From the NCBI GenBank assembly GCA_003641785.1, contig QNAO01000087.1, positions 1 to 5,152 of the forward strand: DNA of 5,152 nucleotides, in the 5' to 3' direction. Below are positions 1 through 4,888 of the stretch, one piece after another. Made by a program: the position numbers and the translations under genes. This stretch comes from Thermotogae bacterium. GTDB lineage: Bacteria > Thermotogota > Thermotogae > Thermotogales > DSM-5069. Each line of letters opens with the position of its first letter. The first letter of the stretch is position 1. The notes beneath the pieces are model-generated. The model was not told where the DNA came from. It saw only the letters and a program-made list of their open reading frames with translations, and ran no database searches.

Positions 1-9
1 CCCGTGCCA

Positions 10-375
10 TCAAAAAGAAATAGTTTCGCCATTTCTCTCCTTCTCTCTGAGTTCCTGAAGAACATCTACAGCTTTTCTCATGTGAGGAATAACTATCGAT
101 CCTCCAACTACAAGAGCCACGTTGAAAAGCTCGAAAAACTCCTCATCCTTAACACCCATTTGGAAACAGCGAATCATGTGATAATTTATGCAGTCATTGC
201 ATCTCAAAACCATGGAGGCAACCAGCCCCATCATCTCTTTAGTTCTTGAATCAATCGCACCATCTTTGTAAACCTCACTGTCTAAGTTCATGAACCTCTT
301 TGTTTGCATATTGCCATGTTTGTCTATGATTTCGTTCAATTTCCCTCTGTACCGTATAAAATCATCTATAAGCAA
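10..375 (-). CDS. Carboxymuconolactone decarboxylase / AhpD-like family protein
   Basis: A 121-residue all-helical protein of the carboxymuconolactone decarboxylase/AhpD family. The family signature is present: a glutamate (E47) followed by a CxxC pair (C59, C62) and a histidine four residues on (H66), in the context LRCNDCINYH. In AhpD-like members these residues form a thiol redox and proton-relay site that reduces peroxide-linked partners. Other members are decarboxylases, so the exact substrate is unknown; the CxxC favours a redox role in the cytoplasm. The length is normal for a single-domain member. The start is TTG at 375, chosen because the first internal ATG is at residue 23 and a purine-rich stretch (AAGGGGG, minus strand, 390-384) sits 8 bases upstream. 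It is the last complete gene of the leftward operon. Its TGA overlaps an ATG (positions 10-8) that could begin another gene beyond the left edge. Confidence 0.85.
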   Translation of the reverse strand: MLIDDFIRYRGKLNEIIDKHGNMQTKRFMNLDSEVYKDGAIDSRTKEMMGLVASMVLRCNDCINYHMIRCFQMGVKDEEFFELFNVALVVGGSIVIPHMRKAVDVLQELREKERNGETISF

Positions 376-383
376 AGGAACTT

Positions 384-390
384 CCCCCTT
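384..390 (-). promoter_or_regulatory. Ribosome binding site of the AhpD-like gene
   Basis: AAGGGGG on the minus strand lies 8 bases before the TTG at 375 and supports this non-ATG start. It falls in the 32-base gap behind the upstream hydrolase gene. Confidence 0.5.
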
Positions 391-407
391 TTTAAACAGT
401 ATATCAT

Positions 408-1025
408 TTAGAGTTTCATCACGTCATCGTGGCTGAAAACTATGTAATCGCACGCTTTAGCGGTAGTGCGCACAAATTGCGACGCTTCATCGTTTCTGTA
501 GCCCTTAATCATCTCAAAAAAGTGTATTTTTGAAAGACATATATCCCCAGGCATGAAAACCTTTCCCATATTCTCAGTATCAACAACAAAAGACAAATGC
601 TCTGAGGAGTGCCAGGGAGTGTAAATAACCTTTACACAATTGAACAAAAGTTCCCCACCTTTGAGAGCGCAAATCCGCTTCCAACTCGATAGAACCATTT
701 CATAGAACTTCCCAGCTATAGACCCAAAAGAAGAATAGTTCTTCTCAGCGTATCTTTCGTGAACATAAACAGTTGCCCTGTCAAAGAAAATACTGCAGAA
801 CACGTGATCCATGTGAACATGGGAAAGGATTATATCGGTGATGTCTGCAGGATGTATTTTCCGTTCATCAAGAGCTCGCTCCAAAGCTTCCCACGATGGT
901 AATCCTCCGGGTTCTATCAGCACAATGTGTTCAGAGTTTCTCAGAACACAGATACTCGCATAAGGAGCCATCACATAGGGAGGCGATCTAAATGTCCCAC
1001 CGGGCACCAGAACTTCAAGTTTCAT
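408..1025 (-). CDS. Metallo-beta-lactamase-fold hydrolase
   Basis: A 205-residue cytoplasmic protein of the metallo-beta-lactamase superfamily. The metal-binding motif HxHxDH is seen as HVHMDH (residues 69-74). It is followed by a histidine in WHSSEH (H139 or H143), the bridging aspartate in MPGDICLS (D161) and a late histidine in FSHDD (H199). Together these are the ligands expected of a di-metal (zinc or iron) hydrolase. The family includes glyoxalase II, lactonases and nucleases, and nothing in the sequence fixes the substrate. The size fits a minimal single-domain member. The frame is open up to 1064, but the ATG at 1025 is preferred: AAAGGAGA lies 6 bases before it, and the longer form would run 26 bases into uppP. 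The gene sits 13 bases behind uppP and 32 bases before the AhpD-like gene, so it is probably cotranscribed with both. Confidence 0.88.
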   Translation of the reverse strand: MKLEVLVPGGTFRSPPYVMAPYASICVLRNSEHIVLIEPGGLPSWEALERALDERKIHPADITDIILSHVHMDHVFCSIFFDRATVYVHERYAEKNYSSFGSIAGKFYEMVLSSWKRICALKGGELLFNCVKVIYTPWHSSEHLSFVVDTENMGKVFMPGDICLSKIHFFEMIKGYRNDEASQFVRTTAKACDYIVFSHDDVMKL

Positions 1026-1031
1026 CTCTCG

Positions 1032-1039
1032 TCTCCTTT
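1032..1039 (-). promoter_or_regulatory. Ribosome binding site fixing the hydrolase start
   Basis: AAAGGAGA on the minus strand, 6 bases before the ATG at 1025. It begins at the last bases of the uppP stop codon region, so the ribosome ending on uppP stops beside this site. It decides the start against the longer reading frame that begins at 1064. Confidence 0.75.
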
Positions 1040-1755
1040 CAATTTTGCACAAAATGGGCAACACTTGCCATTATTAAACAGTACACTGAGAAAAATCTCA
1101 GCTTTCTATTTATCGTTAGCTTTTTCAGTATCATAAGAGCCAACAATCCCGCAGCGAAAGCCACAGTGAAAACGAGGGGAGAATGTGAAGATGAACCATT
1201 CCATTTCAGCAATGTAGCTCCCCCTATCACAGGTATGGCCAAAAGAAAAGAATAAACCAAAGAGCTTTCTGGATCGTAGCCAAGTAAAATAGCACCCGCC
1301 AGTGTAGCTCCACTTCTGGATATACCTGGGAAAATAGCAGAAGCCTGGAAAAAACCAATGATCAAAGCATCGGAAAAGCTCATCATTCTCAAGTCTTTCT
1401 TCCCATCTTTCATATCCGAGGTCATAAGAAGAACGCTCGTTACACAAAAGAAGATAGGCAAATACTCAATAGAGCTGAACGTTTTATCAATGAAATCTTC
1501 AAACAGCAGTCCAAAGAAAACAGCTGGAAGTGTAGAAATTATGACCGCAAGAAGGAATCTGAAAGAAGAAAATGCAATCTTTATTCCCTTCAGAGCAAAA
1601 ACAGTTACAGCAACCAATGTCCCTAAATGCAGAAAGACAACAAAATCAACGTCTGTCCTGACTTTCAAAAGTTCACCGAGCAAAACAATGTGTCCAGAAC
1701 TCGATACTGGAAGAAACTCCGTTAATCCCTGAACTAATCCCAAGAAAACTTGCAT
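1039..1755 (-). CDS. uppP: Undecaprenyl-diphosphate phosphatase (UppP/BacA)
   Basis: A 238-residue polytopic inner-membrane protein that removes a phosphate from undecaprenyl diphosphate, recycling the lipid carrier for peptidoglycan and other envelope polymers. Both family motifs are present. The N-terminal (E/Q)xxxE motif appears as QGLTEFLPVSSSGH (residues 9-22; Q9, E13 and H22 correspond to the catalytic glutamates and histidine of the Escherichia coli enzyme). The second motif is PGISRSGAT (144-152), with the essential arginine at R148. Hydrophobic segments recur along the rest of the chain, as expected for a multi-span protein. It is shorter than the roughly 270-residue E. coli enzyme. 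The frame opens with TTG at 1758, but the ATG at 1755 is more likely because it overlaps the TGA of the CBS-ACT gene as TGATG, which suggests translational coupling. Confidence 0.95.
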   Translation of the reverse strand: MQVFLGLVQGLTEFLPVSSSGHIVLLGELLKVRTDVDFVVFLHLGTLVAVTVFALKGIKIAFSSFRFLLAVIISTLPAVFFGLLFEDFIDKTFSSIEYLPIFFCVTSVLLMTSDMKDGKKDLRMMSFSDALIIGFFQASAIFPGISRSGATLAGAILLGYDPESSLVYSFLLAIPVIGGATLLKWNGSSSHSPLVFTVAFAAGLLALMILKKLTINRKLRFFSVYCLIMASVAHFVQN

Positions 1756-2357
1756 CAAAAGCCTTCTTCCCGTGCAATGTGGTCGTAAGTTATCTCGGTT
1801 GCTTGCAGTATCTTGGCAATCTCTTCAGTATCCGTCATATCAACTTTAACCGAAATCTTTCGATAACCATCTTCCTTCAACGTTGTTATGGACAGAATGT
1901 TCATCTTGCTTGCAGCAAGAATGTCTATTAATTCTTTCAGCTGTCCTGGTATATCTGGAAGTTTTAGGAATATCCTTGTACCCGCTTCATCCATTGCTGT
2001 CAGCTCTATAAAGGCTTCCAATATCTCCTGAAGAGTTATTATGCCTTCTATGTCCAAATTTTCTGTAACAACTGCAAGGCACGGTTCATGTGTTTCCAAA
2101 AAGGTCAGTGCTGCTTCCTCAACGTGACTGTTTGAATGGACATAGAAATCGGGAAACACCACAAACTCGTTTATTCTTTCATCCAAGCGCAGATTTGCAA
2201 TCGTGCTCTTGTATACAAAACCTGCAAATTTGCCATCGTTGTCCTTTACAAGAGCATAGTCTAATCGATGCTTTCGCATCTCGTTAAGAACAGTTTTTAC
2301 ATCATCGGTACTGTTTATACATGGATAATCTTTGTTAATCCAATTCTTTACCAACAT
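1755..2357 (-). CDS. CBS-CBS-ACT domain protein (putative ligand sensor)
   Basis: A 200-residue soluble protein with two CBS motifs (about residues 1-55 and 68-118) followed by an ACT-like domain (about 127-195, starting near RIFLKLPDIPGQLKEL, with the helix-strand pattern LIDILAASKMNILSITT). Paired CBS domains usually bind adenine nucleotides, and ACT domains bind amino acids or other small ligands. The architecture resembles AcuB-type proteins, and a sensory role is an inference. No catalytic domain is attached. The ATG at 2357 has AGGAGGG (2370-2364, minus strand) 6 bases before it. It is the first gene of the leftward operon and overlaps uppP, so it may tune or sense something linked to envelope lipid recycling, though co-location alone does not prove that. 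Its upstream region lies in the putative unwinding segment of the origin. Confidence 0.85.
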   Translation of the reverse strand: MLVKNWINKDYPCINSTDDVKTVLNEMRKHRLDYALVKDNDGKFAGFVYKSTIANLRLDERINEFVVFPDFYVHSNSHVEEAALTFLETHEPCLAVVTENLDIEGIITLQEILEAFIELTAMDEAGTRIFLKLPDIPGQLKELIDILAASKMNILSITTLKEDGYRKISVKVDMTDTEEIAKILQATEITYDHIAREEGF

Positions 2358-2374
2358 ATTCTTCCCTCCTACTA

Positions 2375-2397
2375 AATCAATATATTAACATTATATA
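2375..2397. other. AT-rich DNA unwinding element candidate
   Basis: About 23 bases with only two G or C residues, immediately left of the TAG triplets. It lies where the unwinding element is found in Bacillus subtilis relative to the trio and DnaA boxes. It also carries the possible -10 of the leftward operon, so AT-richness may serve either purpose. Confidence 0.55.
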
Positions 2398-2418
2398 GTA
2401 GTAGTAGTAGAGTGGTAG
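2390..2418 (-). promoter_or_regulatory. Candidate promoter of the leftward operon
   Basis: On the minus strand a perfect TATAAT (-10) occupies 2395-2390. Seventeen bases upstream is CTACCA (2418-2413), only 3 of 6 matches to TTGACA. Transcription would start near 2383, giving a leader of about 25 bases before the CBS-ACT gene. The -35 lies in the first DnaA-box-like repeat and the spacer is made of the TAG triplets, so DnaA binding would be expected to block it. The weak -35 keeps confidence low. Confidence 0.4.
2396..2410 (+). repeat. Five TAG triplets: DnaA-trio candidate
   Basis: Five uninterrupted TAG triplets on the plus strand (3'-GAT-5' read backwards) run straight into the first box-like repeat at 2411. 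The DnaA-trio, known from B. subtilis and present in many bacteria, is such a triplet array on one strand, with the AT-rich segment on its 5' side and DnaA boxes on its 3' side. DnaA uses it to bind and stretch a single strand. Order and strand both match here. There is almost no GC-rich spacer between trio and box, unlike B. subtilis. Confidence 0.65.
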
Positions 2419-2554
2419 AAAAGTGGTAGATAACTCGTGAAAGGGTTTTCTGATGCGACTTCCGTGAGTTTAATAAGGTGGTAGAAAAGTGGTAGAAAAG
2501 TGGTAGATAACTTTTAAAAGCTGCTTTATGAGTGAGTTTTAAGGTGGTAGAAAA
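2411..2554 (-). repeat. Left array of six DnaA-box-like 12-mers
   Basis: Copies lie at 2411-2422, 2422-2433, 2477-2488, 2488-2499, 2499-2510 and 2543-2554. On the plus strand they read RGTGGTAGAWAA. Tandem members follow at exactly 11 bases, in a pair, a triplet and a single. Those at 2422 and 2499, each the last of its cluster, have GATAA and resemble the strong TTATC form; the others have GAAAA. Eleven-base spacing places successive boxes on about the same helix face, which suits cooperative DnaA binding. Confidence 0.8.
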
Positions 2555-2661
2555 CTTTTATCCCTTATCAGGAGCCATTTAGGAGCTCTTCTCTTTGTGG
2601 AAAGAAATCAGATAAAATAGATCTGGAATATCTGAAATGCGGTTCAGAAGGTCGATATGAG

Positions 2662-2750
2662 TTTTCTACCACTAAATAGTTCTCTATACATGCGCTTTTT
2701 GAGAGTTATCTACCACCTACACAACATATAGTATATAGTTATCTACCACC
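2662..2750 (+). repeat. Right array of three DnaA-box-like 12-mers
   Basis: Copies at 2662-2673 (TTTTCTACCACT), 2706-2717 and 2739-2750 (both TTATCTACCACC) read on the plus strand, opposite to the left array. The last two are identical and closest to the likely strong consensus. They are 33 bases apart, three times the 11-base period of the left array, with AT-rich DNA between them. Confidence 0.78.
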
Positions 2751-2763
2751 CAATATGTTGTGT
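2719..2763. repeat. Perfect 11-bp inverted repeat around a DnaA box
   Basis: ACACAACATAT at 2719-2729 is repeated inverted as ATATGTTGTGT at 2753-2763. The 23-base centre contains the DnaA-like box at 2739-2750. No T-tract follows, so it is not an intrinsic terminator. It could be a binding site for a dimeric protein or a cruciform beside the minD promoter. Confidence 0.6.
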
Positions 2764-2794
2764 TAAATTTGAATTGATCTCATTATGATAGAAT
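2763..2794 (+). promoter_or_regulatory. Weak candidate promoter for the minDE operon
   Basis: Two overlapping -10-like hexamers, TATGAT (2784-2789) and TAGAAT (2789-2794), each match TATAAT at 5 of 6 positions. Upstream -35 candidates are poor: TTAAAT (2763-2768) is 15 bases from the first, and TTGAAT (2769-2774) is 14 bases from the second. It is placed sensibly, about 55 bases before the minD start and just downstream of the inverted repeat. Confidence 0.3.
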
Positions 2795-2835
2795 TTAAGG
2801 AGATCATGATTTTTGTTTCTACGTTTGGGGTTTGT

Positions 2836-2843
2836 GAGGTGAT
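2836..2843 (+). promoter_or_regulatory. Ribosome binding site of minD
   Basis: GAGGTGAT matches eight consecutive bases of the expected complement of the 16S rRNA tail and lies 6 bases before the GTG at 2850. It fixes this non-ATG start. Confidence 0.75.
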
Positions 2844-2849
2844 GTCCAC

Positions 2850-3665
2850 GTGGCAAAAGTCTTTGTCGTAACATCTGGAAAGGGTGGTGTTGGGAAAACC
2901 ACTATAACAGCGAATTTAGGATGTACTCTCGCTAAGTTCGGCGAAAAGGTGTGTGTTATAGATGCGGATATAGGGCTTAAAAACCTCGATGTTGTTTTAG
3001 GGCTTGAGAATCGAGTGGTGTACACTCTGCTTGATGTGGTGAATGGTAGGGTAAACGCTCACGAAGCTTTGGTTCGTCATAAACAACTGAGAAACCTCTA
3101 TCTTCTGGCTGCTTCTCAGATAGCCACAAAAGAGATGATATCCCCCGAAGATATGAAAGCGATAGTGAAGGAACTTTACCCTAAATTCGACTACGTGCTT
3201 ATTGATTCTCCCGCCGGTATAGAGAGAGGGTTTAGAAATGCCGTTGCCTCTGCGGATAGTGTGCTTATTGTTACGACCCCGGAAGTTCCAGCGATATCAG
3301 ACGCCGACAGAGTCATCGGTCTTTTAGAAAACTTCGGATTTGCCGAAAAATCTATGAAAGTTGTTTTGAACAGGTTTAAAGTGAAAATGGTAAAAGCTGG
3401 AGACATGCTTACTCGGGAAGATGTTCAATCTACTCTGGCTTTAGAGATAATTGGTGTTGTGCCTGATTCTGAAGATGTGATAATAGCAACCAACAAGGGA
3501 TTGCCTGTGGTCCTCAATGGCAGCGTGGACGTTTCAAAAGTTTTCGAAAACATAGCTCGAAGATTGAAAGGTGAGGAAGTATCGATCGATGAAGATCTGT
3601 TTCGAAGCTCAAAAACTGGTATTATGGCCTTAATAAAAAAACTCCTCGGTAAGAAGAGGGGATGA
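2850..3665 (+). CDS. minD: Septum-site determining ATPase MinD
   Basis: A 271-residue ParA/MinD-type ATPase that places the division septum. In its ATP form it dimerises on the membrane, recruits MinC to block FtsZ, and is released by MinE-stimulated hydrolysis. The deviant Walker A motif is GKGGVGKTT (residues 10-18, signature lysine K11 and K16). Switch I is IDADIGLKNLD (37-47) and Walker B with switch II is YVLIDSPAGIE (115-125). The C-terminus (about 256-271, TGIMALIKKLLGKKRG) is the amphipathic membrane-targeting helix, which separates MinD from soluble ParA proteins. The length matches E. coli MinD at about 270 residues. GTG at 2850 is supported by a strong GAGGTGAT. It overlaps minE by four bases. 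No minC lies in the window. It is the first gene to the right of the putative origin. Confidence 0.97.
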   Translation: MAKVFVVTSGKGGVGKTTITANLGCTLAKFGEKVCVIDADIGLKNLDVVLGLENRVVYTLLDVVNGRVNAHEALVRHKQLRNLYLLAASQIATKEMISPEDMKAIVKELYPKFDYVLIDSPAGIERGFRNAVASADSVLIVTTPEVPAISDADRVIGLLENFGFAEKSMKVVLNRFKVKMVKAGDMLTREDVQSTLALEIIGVVPDSEDVIIATNKGLPVVLNGSVDVSKVFENIARRLKGEEVSIDEDLFRSSKTGIMALIKKLLGKKRG

Positions 3666-3943
3666 GGCGGATGTGGTTCGGGTTTTTCAGAAGAAAGAAG
3701 AAAAGGGAAAAGAGCAGAGAAACTGCGTGCAAAAGGCTTGAGTCGATACTGGAACGTCGGCGTTCCGTTGCTGTGACAGAGATTGTTTCTAAGGCAGAAT
3801 TCGAAGAAAATTCTGAGAAGATACGTCAGAGAATTGTTACTTGGGTGAGTGATGCATTTGAGGTAGGAAAAGAGCGTGTGAAAGTTGAGTTTGAGGAGCA
3901 CAATGGCTATATAGTTATAATAACTAACGTTCTTTTTGAGTAA
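3662..3943 (+). CDS. minE: Cell division topological specificity factor MinE
   Basis: A 93-residue MinE homologue, close to the 88 residues of the E. coli protein. It stimulates MinD ATPase and displaces MinC from MinD, restricting division inhibition to the poles. The N-terminus (MWFGFFRRKKKR, residues 4-15) is aromatic and basic, as expected for the membrane-binding helix. ACKRLESILERRRS (22-35) corresponds to the anti-MinCD segment, AKERLQIIVAERRR in E. coli. The rest (about 36-93) forms the dimerising topological-specificity domain, ending in alternating hydrophobic strands (VKVEFEEHNGYIVIITNVLF). ATG at 3662 overlaps the minD stop as ATGA, so the two are probably translationally coupled. 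M4 (3671) is a possible alternative start. Whether the system oscillates or forms a static gradient cannot be told from sequence. Confidence 0.93.
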   Translation: MRRMWFGFFRRKKKREKSRETACKRLESILERRRSVAVTEIVSKAEFEENSEKIRQRIVTWVSDAFEVGKERVKVEFEEHNGYIVIITNVLFE

Positions 3944-3949
3944 GGGAGG
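3944..3949 (+). promoter_or_regulatory. Ribosome binding site fixing the YjbQ start
   Basis: GGGAGG directly after the minE stop, 7 bases before the TTG at 3957. It favours that TTG over the one at 3936, which would lie inside minE with no such site ahead of it. Confidence 0.6.
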
Positions 3950-3956
3950 CAAAGCT

Positions 3957-4352
3957 TTGAAAAGTTTTGCTTTAAGAACATCGCGAAAAGAAGAAATGTT
4001 AGACATAACAGAAGCTGTACAGAGAATTGTTGACGAGAGCAGTATAGAGGATGGTTTGTGTTGTGTGTTTGTACCGCATACGACGGCGGCTGTCACAATA
4101 AATGAGAACGCTGATCCCAGCGTAAAAGAGGATATTTTGAGTGCAGCAACCAGGCTTGTACCAGAAAACTGGGACTACAAGCACTTGGAAGGAAATGCAC
4201 ATGCTCACATTAAGGCTTCTCTGTTTGGATCGAGTGTTTTGGTACCAGTGGTCCGAAGAAGGCTTCTCCTGGGTACTTGGCAGGGTATCTTCTTCTGTGA
4301 ATTTGATGGACCAAGGTCAAGAACTGTGAGCGTGAAAGTATTGAAGGGATAG
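3957..4352 (+). CDS. YjbQ/UPF0047 family protein
   Basis: A 131-residue protein of the YjbQ (UPF0047, TIGR00149) family, small beta-rich proteins that form compact trimers. Some members show weak thiamine-phosphate synthase activity, but the physiological role is unsettled. Hallmarks are VPHTTAAVTINENADP (39-54, H41), HLEGNAHAH (76-84, with two metal-ligand-type histidines) and LLGTWQGIFFCEFDGPR (104-120). The order and spacing are those of complete members. The TTG at 3957 is preferred to the upstream TTG at 3936 because GGGAGG lies 7 bases before it and the resulting N-terminus (MKSFALRTSRKEEMLDIT) matches the family. It follows minE after 13 bases and sits one base before the kinase-like gene, so it is probably in the min operon, though a division role is not implied. 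Confidence 0.92.
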   Translation: MKSFALRTSRKEEMLDITEAVQRIVDESSIEDGLCCVFVPHTTAAVTINENADPSVKEDILSAATRLVPENWDYKHLEGNAHAHIKASLFGSSVLVPVVRRRLLLGTWQGIFFCEFDGPRSRTVSVKVLKG

Positions 4353-4353
4353 A

Positions 4354-4851
4354 GTGGTGAGAGTAAAAAGAAGTTACTATCTTGTGGGGCTTCCAGGAAG
4401 TGGAAAGAGTTCTATTCTTAAGATTCTTTCAGATGATTTTGGATATCCGACTGTCGATATCGATGAGTTGTTTGGAATGGAGTTTCATTCTTCTTACTAT
4501 GAGATCCTCAGAAACAATGGTCCACAAATGGTTCAAAAGTATGAAAAAATGATACTTAAAAGGTTACTAAGAATTGAAGGCTACATTATTGCGACCATGG
4601 GGTTCGTGGCCAGTAAAGAATTGTTCAACGGTACTGTGATTTACATAAAGGTTCCACGAAGTAGGTGTACCGTTATAACGCAAAAAGTACAGGGTTCAAA
4701 AAGGAAGCAGCTTTTAGATCTCTTCGTACAACTTCACGATAATTTTTCAGAAAACTCCCACTTTGTGATATCAGTGGAAAACAAGAATCGCTTTGAGATT
4801 GCAAATATTATCGACAGTTTTGTGAGACATTCTGAAAGGGAAAACGCGTAG
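4354..4851 (+). CDS. Shikimate-kinase-like P-loop protein, degenerate active site
   Basis: A 165-residue P-loop NTPase of the shikimate kinase/AroK fold. Walker A is GLPGSGKS (12-19) and VDIDELF (34-40) corresponds to the Dxd region of shikimate kinase. Key substrate residues are absent. The FRxxE motif is VQKYE (Q61 where arginine is expected), the GGG motif is TMGF (81-84), and the late arginine of RxPLY is lost in LHDNFSENSHF (127-137). It is close to full family length with no frameshift, so it is a diverged paralogue rather than debris, probably unable to phosphorylate shikimate; another small-molecule or regulatory role is possible. Start is GTG at 4354 (or GTG 4357), with AAGGG at 4344-4348. 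Last gene of the operon; a terminator overlaps its stop. Confidence 0.75.
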   Translation: MVRVKRSYYLVGLPGSGKSSILKILSDDFGYPTVDIDELFGMEFHSSYYEILRNNGPQMVQKYEKMILKRLLRIEGYIIATMGFVASKELFNGTVIYIKVPRSRCTVITQKVQGSKRKQLLDLFVQLHDNFSENSHFVISVENKNRFEIANIIDSFVRHSERENA

Positions 4852-4869
4852 AACATCACGCGTTGTTTT
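4841..4869 (+). terminator. Intrinsic terminator of the min operon
   Basis: AACGCGT (4843-4849) pairs with ACGCGTT (4858-4864), a perfect 7-bp stem with an 8-base loop, followed by GTTTT (4865-4869). Matching A residues lie at the left foot. The TAG stop of the kinase-like gene (4849-4851) is inside the stem. The stem is short and the T-tract modest, and with A's on one side and T's on the other it may work in both directions. Confidence 0.65.
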
Positions 4870-4888
4870 GCTGAAAAGTTTTTTGATC

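Larger units (their letters stand above)
2377..2750. other. oriC: Putative chromosomal replication origin (oriC)
   Basis: The non-coding gap holds nine copies of a 12-mer close to TTATCTACCACC or TTTTCTACCACC. Six read on the minus strand (2411-2554) and three on the plus strand (2662-2750), around a box-free centre of about 107 bases. The core CTACCACC is shared with the T. maritima DnaA box AAACCTACCACC as I recall it, and the TTAT prefix recalls the general bacterial box TTATCCACA. AT-rich DNA and TAG triplets flank the left array. Genes on both sides are transcribed outward, as leading-strand genes would be. No dnaA gene lies in the window, so the origin call rests on boxes, trio, AT-rich segment and gene polarity. 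A DnaA-titrating locus is the main alternative. Confidence 0.8.

Noticed and set aside
1..10. Start of a further leftward gene (ATG at 10-8, minus strand, overlapping the TGA of the AhpD-like gene)
   Set aside because: Only about three codons are visible and no clear ribosome binding site lies 5-10 bases upstream, so it cannot be supported as a gene.
2396..2434. TAG triplets and repeated GTGGTAGA units as a CRISPR array or simple microsatellite
   Set aside because: Repeats are 11-12 bases with no unique spacers of constant length, occur in both orientations, and match a DnaA-box pattern.
2596..2604. TGTGGAAAG as a tenth, classical-type DnaA box in the box-free centre
   Set aside because: It differs from TGTGGATAA at two positions and from the local 12-mer consensus at more, so a chance match is likely.
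2806..2871. Short reading frame of 21 codons (ATG at 2806, TAA at 2869-2871) ahead of and overlapping the minD start
   Set aside because: AAGGAG lies only 3 bases before the ATG, too close for normal initiation. The peptide has no recognisable feature and no attenuator hairpin is seen. A leader peptide remains possible but unsupported.
3936..3956. Longer N-terminus of the YjbQ protein starting at TTG 3936
   Set aside because: It would overlap minE, lacks a well-placed ribosome binding site, and its extra residues do not match the family; GGGAGG points to TTG 3957.
3425..4096. Long minus-strand open frame of 223 codons under minD, minE and yjbQ
   Set aside because: It is antisense to three clearly conserved genes and its translation has no recognisable motif, so it is a shadow frame.
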